A stretch of 64,000 bases of DNA from Scortum barcoo (taxonomy: Eukaryota; Chordata; Actinopteri; Centrarchiformes; Terapontidae), in contig CM041544.1 of assembly GCA_023238725.1 (NCBI GenBank), positions 5,600,001-5,664,000 on the forward strand. Reading direction: 5' to 3'. Both the position numbers and the translations under genes were made by a program. The notes under the pieces are model-generated. The model did not search any database, was not told where the DNA came from, and saw only the letters and a program-made list of their open reading frames with translations. Below are positions 13,157 through 25,140 of the stretch, one piece after another (the stretch's first letter is position 1; every line of letters begins with the position of its first letter).

Positions 13157-13251
13157 AAAGTGAGAGAGAGAGAAAGGGAAGGGGAAGGAGGAGGGCGAAG
13201 AGGAGTGCTGCAGTGTTTGATGAAGGGAGGGGGGTGTGGGGGGGGGGGGAG
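13157..13251. repeat. purine-rich tract ending in G-runs
   Basis: GA-rich sequence at about 13157-13206 is followed at 13224-13251 by GGGAGGGGGGTGTG and then a long G-run. The plus strand is strongly purine-biased and has enough G-runs to be a possible quadruplex former. It lies in the cdc42ep3 intron. Confidence 0.8.
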
Positions 13252-14999
13252 CAAAATCCCTCACTTGTTTAGCTCAAGCTTTTCTCCTCTATTTTTTCCT
13301 TCCATTTCTCTTCCTCTCACTTGTTTTTTCTTTTTGTAGTGTCTCTCCTTTTTTGCCGCTGCTCCTCAATCCTGTCTGACCTTGACAGCTGATGCTCACT
13401 GCAGTGGGAGAGTGGGCTTGGATGGGAAGCTGAACAAATGCACCACCAAGCCAAAAGCTGTTTCCTGTGGGCTCGGAGTGCACATATCCATATCTGTATT
13501 AAGTTTTGCACAGCTACTCCCAAGAATAGAAGGTCAGCACTGCACTGCTGGCTGAAACACTTCCTATCAAACATACCTATTGATTTATTGGTCTGCCCTG
13601 ATTAAATGATAACGTGTGCCTGGCCTGTGTGGATCCTCTCCTCTCCATCGGCTTGAGAAAACGCACAGCCCATGCATTATAATACATTATAATTAGTTTC
13701 AAATCAATAGTATGGACAGAACATATAGGAATTCCTCTTGCAGGAGAGCAATCCAACTCTTGCTACCCTCACAGGGGAACATCTGCTGTGCATCCTACCC
13801 AAGGTCAACACTTATGGCCCGTGAGAAGTCAACTGGTGCAGTGAGAGCCTGAAGGTCTGACCTTCACGTCAGCCATCCTGCTGGTGGCTCACTTTGGCTT
13901 ATATGGCAAACATGACTGGAATTCCAGAGGCCAACAGCAAAGTATGAGGAAAACAACATCCTCAAGTCGGTCTTCTACGGATCCACTGCATAACCAGTGC
14001 AAGAGTTAATTTAATGAGAGCTTAGCAGTGATTTGTCTATATGTAGAGAATCTCAAGAGTCATAGCAATGTTAGTTAAGCTTGTGTTGGCCCAAGAGGAA
14101 ATTAATCAATTACAAAAGCTCAGGAAATCCCAGGATGGACCCATATGGCCTGCAGACCAAATCAATCAATCTATGTCTCTGTAGGCTGTTCATAATGTAG
14201 CAGGTATATTCTGGTACATATCAAAGCCAAGGCCGGATTTGCACCCTGCTTTTGGAACTGCTCCAAAAAGAGGTGGCGTGGCACGTGTTGAAGTCCAAGC
14301 CCGGCGCCAGCGCCGCCTCTGCAGAATGCGGTCGCGGGTTTCATTTACACCTCTGGGGAAGTGGAGATTTGATGGCACCTTCTTTTCAGAATTGCTTGCC
14401 TGAGCAGCTGGGATAAAGCCACTATGTCATTGGGTCAGCAACAGCTATCTGTCTGGGCATGAAGTGATCTGGAGCCACTCCAGCCTCTTTAAGAATGGAG
14501 CTTTGCCTCATCAGTTCGTGCTCGGAGGATTATTTATTATTGAGAGGGCAGCAGAAGGAGTGAGGTGATGAAAGTTTGAGTGTGGAGGCAGATAAATGTG
14601 AGGTTGGTATCTGGTAATTGAACTAATGGCTCATGATTTGTCTAGATATTTCTGGACACCTACAAGTCACGTGCGATATAATTGGGTCAGTCCATTCTTA
14701 GAGGCAGCGTAATTCTACAGTAGCCTAAGCAAATGCTGCAGTTGATGTTTTATAGTTTAGTGTTCACCAAACTGACCCACAGCCTCTGATGATAGATGCT
14801 CAGGAGAGCAGCTGTTCAAAATATGACCTGTATATGACTTCGCTATTCTTTAAAATAGAAATCGTGCATCCCCTAAATATTCCTCCCATGATGGGATTAC
14901 TGTGCTGAGATTTCACATCAGTGCTGCCGAAAAATACCATGCTACTCTGCACTTCTTCTGTAGCTGTGGTCAGTTTAACATCATCAGCGTGTGGGAGAC

Positions 15000-15008
15000 A
15001 CACACACA

Positions 15009-15037
<29 letters not shown>
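15000..15037. repeat. (AC)n microsatellite
   Basis: AC dinucleotides with one interruption near 15009, within the cdc42ep3 intron. Confidence 0.92.
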
Positions 15038-15040
<3 letters not shown>

Positions 15041-15596
15041 TACGTCTTCAAAGCGACTTTGTGGAAGTTTGAAGTTTTACAAATACTCTATACCCATGGC
15101 CTTGACTTCTGTCACGCCTTTGAATAGCAGAAAGACCCCCTCTTTGGGGTTGTTATAAAAAGCAAATGCACATACCACAGAGGGTAATGGTAGCTTTACA
15201 GAATAGACTGAGCTGTTTGTTACATAAAAAAACCCCTCAATTATAGGCAAAGGCCTTACTTTCTGGGGGCCTGGTGGTGTAGAGACTATGGTGAATAGCA
15301 GGGTGGAGTATTTGTTCTGCCTTTCTTTCTCGCTCCCCTTGTGCCACCCGCAAGCATGGCCGGCACATGCCAGAGTTATCCTTGGCAGAGATGAGCAGGA
15401 AACCGAATCAAAGCATATGAAACATGAAGGGAATGTCAACATATACTGGCAAAAAAAAGTCCTTTCCTCCCAGTCTACCGGTAAAAGCCTCCTCAGTATC
15501 TGCTCCCCTCCAGAGATAAAAGCGAAGTCAGCTCTGCATTTCAGAGGAACATGCCTTGAGCGTGTAGCCGGACTAAAAATGCCTCTCTTGGAAAGC

Positions 15597-15620
15597 AGGA
15601 TATCAGGATATCAGGATATC
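15597..15620. repeat. 8-bp tandem repeat, three copies
   Basis: Three exact copies of AGGATATC in tandem. Each unit contains the palindrome GATATC. Confidence 0.9.
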
Positions 15621-15886
15621 ATGTTGCTCTTCACAGTTCAGCTCTTGTGTTACATGTATGAGCTGGACAAATGCTCCTGTACAAGCTTAAGTCATGCACG
15701 CTTTCACACACTGCACCGTTACTAAGCAATATCCTATTCTGCTCCCAGACATTCAGGAAAAAGCAAAGCTTGACACTTCCATGACAACGGAGGAGGGGGG
15801 GGACTGCAGCAACATTACCCCATCAGCTCATTCAGATTACTGTCTGAGCAGAGTGTGAAATGAAACATGTTCCCGCTCTCACTCAC

Positions 15887-16250
15887 CTCAGGTATTCCGA
15901 TGGAGGGATCTTGATCCTTCGCAGGTATGGCTGGTGCTCTCCTGTATGCTGCAGCTTCTGGTTGATGTGTGTGTCTGAGTGTGTGTGTTCTCAGTGGCTG
16001 CTGCGCTGCTCCTGTGGCATGTTGACACTGCCCTGCCTCCTGTTTCTGCCTCGGGGCTGCACTTCTGTCGACTGGGACGTCTGCCGGACAGCTGTTTTGG
16101 AATTGCACTCCAGCTCCTATTCCCTTCTGAACCAAGTCAAGTCTCCTCCTACACCTCCCCCTTCTTCCTCTCTCTCTCTTGCGCTCTCTCTCTCTCTCTG
16201 CTAGTGTCTCTCCCTCTGTGTTCTCGCTCGCTTCTCTCTCTCTCTAGCAG
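15887..16250 (-). promoter_or_regulatory. cdc42ep3: candidate 5' non-coding exon and promoter of cdc42ep3
   Basis: On the minus strand a near-consensus donor, TGAG|GTGAGT, falls with the exon side ending at 15887. Upstream of it lies moderately GC-rich sequence, then a GA-rich block (pyrimidine tract on the plus strand, 16134-16250). No TATA box is obvious and the transcription start cannot be placed. Inferred from splice signal, composition and position about 4.6 kb upstream of the coding exon; other first exons further upstream are possible. Confidence 0.33.
16134..16250. repeat. (CT)n-rich polypyrimidine tract
   Basis: Interrupted CT dinucleotide runs, including about 8 units near 16184-16199. 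On the cdc42ep3 transcript strand this reads GAGA-rich. Confidence 0.85.
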
Positions 16251-17837
16251 CACCTGTGCATGTCTGTCCTCTCTCCTACCTAGAGCTTGGATTTTTTAGG
16301 CAGCTCTGTGGTGTCTGAGGATCTTCCTTGCTTCCTGTGCCTTGGTGGAGCTGCGGTGATGAGCGATCACAAGCCCTGGTTTAGCGCAGTGTGGGGAGCT
16401 GCTCATGCCTCATGGGATGCCTGGCTGTCTCTCCTCTCTAAAACAGTCCTTCATGATACTGACTATGTGTGCACTCGCCCCCCCCCCTCTCCTGTCTTTC
16501 TGCCTCACCCTGTCTGACTTTGCGAATGCCTACATCTGATAAGAGCTATTCTGTAAAGGCAGCTGGCAGACACTTGACTGGACTCTCCCTGTCTCTATCT
16601 ATCTCCTCTCTATCCTTATCTGTCCATCACACACGCACACCCATACCCTCCCATTATTTTCCCAGACAATAACTCTGCAAAATCACTTCATATTCTATCC
16701 AGTTCTATTCATTTTGTACAGAGTCCTGTATCCCTCAAAGCTGCAGCAGACTAAGGCAGCACTGTTTGGATGGGCTAATTTCTGCAGAATACTGCAGCAC
16801 TGCATCACATGTAGGGGACATTTACAAAGGCTAATGGGCAACACATGGGTAGAGCTGCATCAAGTTCCTCAGTGGAAAGCTTCATTTCTCTGTAATAATT
16901 TTAAATGCAAAGACAGCGACACATGTGCATAAAGGTTCTAACCTAATGCCCTCAAGTCAAGGACATGGCAAACCTTGCCTGTGCAAACCAGTTTTCTGGG
17001 GGGTTGTATTCTTGTATAGAAAAAAACCCCATCACCTTGGTAACCAGTGCAGCTCATAGGTGATGTCACTGTAGTTTCCCTCCAAAGGGGCTGGGGAAAG
17101 CAGAAGAGAAGTGTGTGTTTCTGCTTGTGTAGTGTATTACAAAAGGGTAAAAAAGATAAATGTGGGGGAGGGGTGCTTGTATTTCAATCAACGTGTGTGC
17201 ATCTGCGGTTAAGAAAAGGGGTGAATGCATTCCCTCACAAGCCGTACTAGTACCTTAACAATAATCCTGCCTTGTCCAGTATATGAAGCAGCACATCCTT
17301 CTACAAACACCACAAATTCTCACTTCTCTTTCCTGCTAAATCTGGCCCGCATAGCTCATTCCCCTTAATCCACTTTCTCCCTATTGCTATATTTCATGTG
17401 ATGGATGCACTACTGTAATAACTAGCCATGTATAGTGCTTTGCAAAGTCTTACACTGAAATGAATGCAGGGTTGTGTCTGTTTGTGGACAGCTTACGTTG
17501 CTGAGACACCCTCTATTTAACTTACACAGGCGTTATTTAGCACCAGTTAAACAGCAGTTGTGAATGAAGCCTTTTTAGCACTGTGTTGTCGTGTCGCCTC
17601 GGGGTGATGTCATCTCGGTGTCCATGTGGCCGGCACATGATCTGTAAGTAGAACACACACCACTGTCTTCTCATTTAGGAAGACCATTAAACCTCGGAAA
17701 GTCCAGAGGTACTGCTTGAAAAGGAAACTCTGTGTAATTCCCTCCAAAAGATAACATGCTCAGTAGTAGAGTGATGGGGAGTTCAGTCAATGAAGTAGAA
17801 ATTCTAGACAATTACTTCTTAAATGCTCAATCAATCA

Positions 17838-17965
17838 TTTCATTTACCTATTTAGTAGGACAATGCACATTAATCAGCATATCTGTAAAAGTGCCAGTGC
17901 TCGCTGGCTACCTGATTTTCAGCTGTACTTCTTTGGTAAGATGTAATAAACCAATAGCCCTTTTT
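17838..17965 (+). repeat. possible dispersed teleost repeat
   Basis: The stretch around GACAATGCACATTAATCA followed by CTGTAAAAGTGCCAGTG resembles a short repeat I recall from fish genomes. There is no second copy in the window to confirm it. Confidence 0.3.
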
Positions 17966-20629
17966 TCATTACAGACGCTTTGACTTTTAGTATTGGTAGT
18001 AAAATCTAATCTAATCACATTAATGATGCTCTGACTCTGAAAATGATAAAGAAAGACAAGCAAAACTGTTAATAACCACTGTTAAGCTGAATACACACAA
18101 TACAAAAGTTAACCCCAGTATTCAAGTTTAATTAGTGAAATATTGACAGAAATATCAGACTTTGGAATCAGATTTTTTTATTTATGTTTAAGTCTGCACA
18201 ATTATCTGCTCATAACAACGGTCATGTTGTAATCTGTAGTGTTTTGAAAAACCCATTTTGCCTGGTAGCTTTATCAGTACACATCAGGCAATTCCACAGA
18301 GTAAGAAAGACATTTAAGTTTTTGCAAATTGCATATTAGCTCACCCAGAAATACTCTGTGGAGCAAATTGCTACACTATTTGGTTTTACTTAACTTCTAA
18401 TATATCATTATGTCTGTAATTCCATGGCTAAGTCATTCATACATACACATTTGACCTTTTAATAAGCCAACCAGTCTGTACTTCTAAATGTTGCCTGACT
18501 AAAAGAAACAAGTTATGCTGTGTATACACCAGCCAAACAGATGTTTTTTTAGCCTGGCAAAGATTGACATTATTACAGTCTTATTACTGATCTATAAAAC
18601 CTTAATAAATATTTTCTGCTATTTGTGAAGTATCATTTTTCAGAGTTACTAAATCTTCACACCCACCTAATGTTAGATTATTGACCTTGATGGAGATTTT
18701 TTTTTGCTTCCATGATTATTTGTTTTTCCCCTCAAATATTCTCAGATATTCTCTTTCCAAACTCAAGACGACAGTATAAACTTATACTGTAAGCTGTGTT
18801 CTACTGAATACACAGAGTTTGCCAGGATTATGCTTGTCATCTTATTTATGTTTTGCCATCATAAGTTGTGTTTTAGGTCGTGCTATGGGAGGAATTACAC
18901 TTGTTTTTTATTCCAGTTCAGGACTAATTTGCCTTGGTCTGCTTTGGCTCGTGCCTTTGCCGTTTACACAAGGAGACCTTTCTAAGTGAGGTCTCTCTAC
19001 AGTCTGAGGTGTCCTGTCTAAACTGTTCCACTGAGGTTACTTTTCTCCAACGGACACACCATGTGCCGATTACTGGTCAGGTAAACAAGCCTGTCCTTGT
19101 CTACTAAAGTAAATCTACTGAGAAAAACAAGATTTAAAGAGGTATACTCTGCTTTTTACATATTTACCACTTCCACTTCCTTGACTGTTGTAACTCATGA
19201 GGTATAACAAGTGTCTAGAGTAAACGATGTTGATGACTCTCTCCTGTCTCACAGATTGAATTTTAATCTCATGTTATCACCTCACTCAACTGACACATCA
19301 GGCATCTCCACCCTTCCTCCCCCAGCTGCTGCGACACGTATGTTCACACCCATTATGGAGTAAGCTACATCATTATCACCTTCTGTCTTAGGTTGGCCAA
19401 GTGAAAGAGTTGAGGAATATGAAACTCTAACGTGAAGCACCACTATAGACGCCTTTTAAAAAAGTTTGCTACTGCTGGCTTCTCAGTGCAGTTATTTTAT
19501 TTTAAAGTTTGCCCAGTCTTTACTTGTACTGTAATCCATTGATCATGTGACTCAACATGAGACAGATGGAGAGGATATGGTAAAAATACTGAGTAATGTC
19601 ATCTCGTGACCTCTCATTTGTATGATTAAATCTGATTAAAAACATTTTGTGTGACTAATTCCACTGAACAATTCTAAGATCGAAGATATAGATAAACATA
19701 TATTATGTAGCTGTAACAACAATGTTCCTCTCTACCACTTTGGAGGGGTTTCGGTGGCATTTGTAAACATTTTTCTTAGCTGATAATGATAGTGTACTGA
19801 ACAAAATGTTCAGCACACATACATTGTCAATAGTTGGAGACGTGACGCCACATGTTGCACTATTTCACTCTAAGTCTGGATGTGCACATTTATTTTCATC
19901 CTGACAGAAAACATGTCACAATGTTCCCAGCCCTGCAGGCAGCACACAAGGAGGGACCCGATCCTGAGGGCACTGGCCAATTTCTGAGCGCAGGAGATGT
20001 GCAGCCGAGCGGAGAGGAGGAGGGGATTGTGGGTAGTCTAAACACTGTCTTGCTCTGTGGCTGTATCCCAAAATGTTTTTGTGTGTGTGTGCACGGGCAA
20101 TGCACCATCCTGATTTACAGCAGACCACACACACCAGAGGTAGCACCTCGGCTTTTGTGCCTTTTTTAGCAACTGACCAAACTTGGCACAAGGTGAAAGG
20201 TGGAGTTCAAGAGCAAGGACTGCGAGAGGTCAAGATTTAAAATGCTCATATCTATTAGTAATGCAGCTTACAGTGCAGGCAGTATGTTCTGTAACTGTTC
20301 AAGCAACAGTAACAGTAACTACACCCCTCTGTGGATTTAAACTTTTGAAAGAAAAATTCACCTATAGTACTTCAATAATGTTAATAATTATGAGAAACAA
20401 CACCAGACTTTCCAATCTTTCAGCTCATTGTTTTGTTCAACTTCAATTTCTTGTCTCATCAACCTCGATTCCAACTGAAGAGGCAGCTGTTTTCACAAAT
20501 TACTGTACATTACCTGCTCAACACCAAACGGCTCACTGAAAAAGTTACAGAATAAGTCATACATATAAATCTTTAGTTGCTAAAAAACCAGATAAAAGAT
20601 AAAAAAAGATCTTACAAAACAGATCTTAA

Positions 20630-20800
20630 ATAAGAGTGAGTATCGGATTATGTTTGTCAGGTGGCCAGAAACGTAACTCTTAATTTATGCTAATGTTGTT
20701 CCCTGCGTAATTAGGTAAGCCTTTGCCAGCATTTTATTTTTTCACAGCTTGTTTCACTGCCCCTTAGTGACCAAAAAAATCAATACGGCTTTAAACAGTC
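20630..20800 (+). repeat. possible dispersed teleost repeat
   Basis: The segment containing CACTGCCCCTTAGTGACC followed by AAAAAAATCAATACGGC resembles the common 'CCCCTAGTGGCC' fish repeat. Recognition is from memory only. Confidence 0.33.
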
Positions 20801-23199
20801 AAACTGGAAGAAATCATCACAAACAAGGCACAGATGCCAACCACTTGACAGCCTCCAAAGATCAGAATACAGTGCAACCACAATCATGCTGCATTTGGAG
20901 TAATGGGGCATAACTCTTTAATTCTGTTATTGAGAAAAACTTGCCAACGCTCACTCATTAATGTTACTGCTTGCTATCATTACTGTTACGCCTCTCTACA
21001 CCGACATGACGTCCATGTATAAACCACAACTGATTGCAGTAAATTGAGGCATGGTCTGGGGGAGATTGGAACAGGACAAACGTAACTTCAACTTAATGTA
21101 ACTTAATGTAACACTTCATCACTTCATTTTTCCTTAACCTTGAGGAGATGAACTCTCTCTTCAACAGTGGACTATCTGACCACATCCATGCTAGTGTGTT
21201 GATGTCTGGCTCACATCCTTGGAAAGAGAGCAAGTGATACATCATTTGGTAAGGAGTGAGTCTTCCCACTGGAATTCCAGTAGTCGTGCCACAGGCCACC
21301 CTATTGCAATCAGCTTGTGGTCGTCCATTTCCACCAGCCTACATCCTGCTTCATCCACAACCAAGGCGCTATTATGTCCACGAGAGCTGGCAGACTGCCC
21401 TCACCCGTATCATGAGGGGTGCGTGGAGTAGGATACCAGCTAGAGTCAAACTGAGGCCAGCTGGGGCCCTAAACCTGAACTGGGTTCACATCATTGGCTA
21501 GAAGGAGGATATTAGCTTGAACACACGTCATCGATGTCTCACTTGGTGCTGGTGCAGATCTTTAGATAGCTTGAGGGACACAATGTACTGAACATACACT
21601 GTCCTTAGCACATCTTTGATTTATTGTCCAGCTCCTGGCAGTCTGGTCTCATTAGAAGTATGTTTCAGGCTCAGAGAACATGCTCCACCATGTCGGAATT
21701 TGGAGAATGTAGACAGCAGTGGTTATGTAAAGCTTTTTCATGTAAGGAGCTAATGTGAGTAAACTGATGGTTAGACGCAATTACAGAGCAACGAGCCAGA
21801 CAGTAAAGTTTTCAGTCGTGTATCTTATGGGTCACATGGGGAAGAAAAGAATATTCAGCATTCCTCGTGAGATACAAGTGAGATATTGAGTGAATAGCTG
21901 CTGACTTCTAATTTTGAAACTAGGATATGACATGGTCATGACAGCTTTGGGAGGGAAATGACCTCAACTGAAGCCCATCGTTGTCGGGTTACCTCCTATC
22001 TGATCGAATGATTACTTCCTGTTTGTCTCCATGCCCACTTGGAGGTCCTCTGGGGATCCATGTGTCACTCCCGTTTGGATTATGAAAGTCTTATCTGTTT
22101 GGTCGGTAAATAACATTCCAAGACAAAAAAAAAAATTAAATAAAATAAAAAGGTTCTGTTTGTAGCAAAGACTTTAAATTCAGTTGTGTCCATTAAAAAA
22201 ATCACTTTGTTGCTACTGGAAACACCAGCAGAAAGGAAGACTCCTAAATCACAGACAGAAAGTTATGTCTTTGATTTCATTTCCCTGAACTGATAATGCC
22301 AAGCATAATAATGAGTATTTATGATCTCTGGGAGTGTTTTGCAGCTCTGTACATTATCAGAGTGAGCATGTTGGCTACTTTTCCACCAGCTTTACATAGA
22401 GGTATGTGTGGTTTTATTTCCAGCAGCAGCAATGTGCTTTGTAACATCTGGTGAGATTATCTCCCAAAGCTCACTTCATTAGAACTGCTGGAGGTTTCCA
22501 GCTGTTGACTTAGAAACACTTTGATTACGTTGATTGCATTCATGCTTCTTATAAAATTGCTTAATTGTGTAATTTGAAATAAGAAACGCATTCTTGAGGA
22601 TTTCTTGGGCATTGTTGCTCCTTTTAGTGGCAGCTCTATGTATGGCACGCATCCCACAGCAAAGCATATGATTGGTTCCAAAACAGCGCTCAGCACGGAA
22701 AGGCAAAAAGGCACAGGAAGATTTTTAAAGACAGGATTTTTAAAGATACCCAGACACCATCTGCTGTACTTTTTTTTCTCTCAACAGTTTTAATTGGAGA
22801 ATTTCATTCTTTTAAACAGTGAATGTAACTCAGCGTGCAATTCCTAACTCTCCTAAATGGAGCCAATTAATCTCTGTCCTTTCTTTTTGCCAAAGAATAT
22901 TGGATTAAGACTTGTGACAGCTGAAAATGCACATCATGGCCACATCCTGTAAGTGTTCTGTAACAAAATGACAACTCAAGTGCCACCAACTTTTAACAAC
23001 ATATATTCTTTATATGAAATTTGGATTTGGGTAAACACTGCATTCAGTTTAATTATATAGCATGATGAGATTACCTTTGCTTGATCTTTTTTTAATATTA
23101 TTATACAATAAATTTGCTCTAATGTATTTATTTATATATCCAACAGACAGAGTAATACTAGCATTAATTTCTAGTCATGTTTATGGTCTTTTTCATTGG

Positions 23200-23560
23200 G
23201 GTTCTGCTGGTTCTTTAGCTGCTAAATGCTCCACTTTGTCCTGCAGCCAACTTCATCTTTGCTAACTTCGGCCGTTGTGGTGCTGGGCAGGCTGTGTACA
23301 GTGGATACATCAGCTTTTTAGCTAAAAAACAGCTGCCTGCTGTGACTGGAAACAAGGTTGTTGGTGAGGTGAGAAGATGGAGCCAAACAGTTAAGCTGCA
23401 GGTCGTTTACAGTGAGCTGAAAGAGACCAAAACACTAGATATACCTAAGGGGAACTGATCTAGTTTTGTCAAAAACCACAAACAACCCCTTTCACATTAT
23501 ACAGACTCATTTTATCCGCTGTATCCGCTGTATATAAATATTGATTAGCACAGCTTTAAG
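23200..23560 (+). repeat. possible dispersed teleost repeat
   Basis: Sequence with GCTGCTAAATGCTCCAC, later CAGCTGCCTGCTGTGACTGG and AGTGAGCTGAAAGAGACC resembles a repeat family recalled from percomorph genomes. Boundaries are approximate. Confidence 0.42.
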
Positions 23561-24809
23561 TAAATTTAGTGGATTTATTTATATTAGGTTTTCAAATATG
23601 AGGAGCTTTGGGCAGAGCTGCTGCTGATCTCACAGCTACACAGCCACTGAGCTAAAACAGTTTAATTTGACCATTCACGTGCACTTTCACACTGCGGCAG
23701 TGATCTTTGAAGAAGGAACTGTGAGAGAGATGAATAAGAAAAATCCAAACAGTATTTGTTTAAAGGACAGCCAGTAAATTCACTTTATTGGCTCACGGCC
23801 TGGGCCAAAAAAAACAAGATGCTATTGATGCCTAGATATTTCTAAAATGTTTTCCCCCTGAACAAAGTAGCGTCTCTTACTGGCTGCCTCGACCGTGAAG
23901 CTGACGCTGTTCTTTAAAAGCTGACAGCGGTAATGCGGCGGTGACCTGTCCGAACCTGCCGACAGAAGAAGAGAACACTGCAGGTATTTTAACTTGACAC
24001 CTCTGCAGTTAGTCTGTCTCGCTAAATGAAGTCCGCTGACCCTGACATTCCTCTCAGCCTCTGTTCAACTTCCCAAACGGATCCCTCACTTTATGTAACA
24101 TCAATACTTGCCACACACAGTCTGCATTTCTCAACTCGAACATAGAAATTAGCTCAGAGAGGATCGTGCAGAGGTCTGTGATAATGGCCTGTTCCTCAGA
24201 AACTCTAGCATGTGTCGAAGGCAGAGGGAGCTGCTGTGGGGGCAAGACAAATACCAGGGATACCTCAGGCTTTATTGTATTCAGAGCCAGTGAGCGTGTA
24301 CAGAAGTATTGAGACACCGAGCGTGTGCTGTGAAACTGAGCGTGTGCAAAAAAGGCAGAGGGCGCTGGGAGGCCACAAAAGAGCTGATCATGTGAAAGGA
24401 AGGGCATTTGATAGCTTGGACACAAACCGTGTGTGGCGTCAACACGGAGACCATCAAAGAGGACGGTGATTAAAAGCCGAGCTGATAATTAACCGACAAA
24501 TGCATCTTTCAGAGTTAACAAATTAGTAGTTTCAAAAATGTTTAGCTGAGGTTATGATCTGATGTTGACTGTAAGCATTCAATAATGTGGATTAAAGGTT
24601 TAGATAATGAAAGGAGGAGGTGCTGAGAATACAAGGTTTTGTCAATCATTACTCATGCGTTGTCCAAAGCATTTCAGTTTATCAGTACATTGCCTTGAAA
24701 AGCTGCCATAACTTAAAGTGTTAGGTATGGATGTGTTAGTAATACACTGTGTTTTTTCAATTTAAAACCATCCGCATTAAACTTATGTGATAAACTTCCC
24801 CTTTTTAGC

Positions 24810-25140
24810 CAAGCTAGCTACATGGGTTGTAATGTCTGTCCCTCGACTTCTTATGTAGCGCCATCATCAGGTCTGAATTTGAAATTGTACAACACTCTGG
24901 TTGAGGAACAAATATCTGCAATACTAATGACACAACCATCGGTCTCAGCTGTGTTTTTTTGTATGCTAATGAGCAAGTGCTAGCATGGTAATACACTAGC
25001 TAGCACGCAGCTCACTATAATGACAAACGCATAAACATTATACTTGCTCAACACCTGCATGTGAGCGCGCCATTGTGCGCATGTTGGCGCTGTGACGTTA
25101 GCATGTAGCTCAAAGCACATACAGCCTCACAGAGCCGCCA
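24810..25140 (-). repeat. teleost dispersed repeat, minus-strand copy
   Basis: Read on the minus strand, it opens with GGCTCTGTGAGGCTG, then GTGCTTTGAGCTACATGCTA, and ends after CTGATGATGGCGCTAC. The same order of blocks is seen on the plus strand at 56540-56830 (TTTGAGCTAAATGCTA, GATGATGGTGCTACA). The two stretches are therefore diverged copies of one family, and I recall it as very abundant in teleosts. Its class is uncertain. Confidence 0.7.

Larger units (their letters stand above)
11313..15886 (-). other. cdc42ep3: cdc42ep3 5'UTR intron (predicted)
   Basis: On the minus strand the acceptor AG lies at 11314-11313, after a pyrimidine-rich run. The proposed donor is GTGAGT at 15886-15881. 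The intron holds (TG)n, purine/G-rich and (AC)n tracts and no recognisable coding exon. The acceptor is well supported. The donor is the best candidate seen, but transcript evidence is lacking. Confidence 0.45.
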
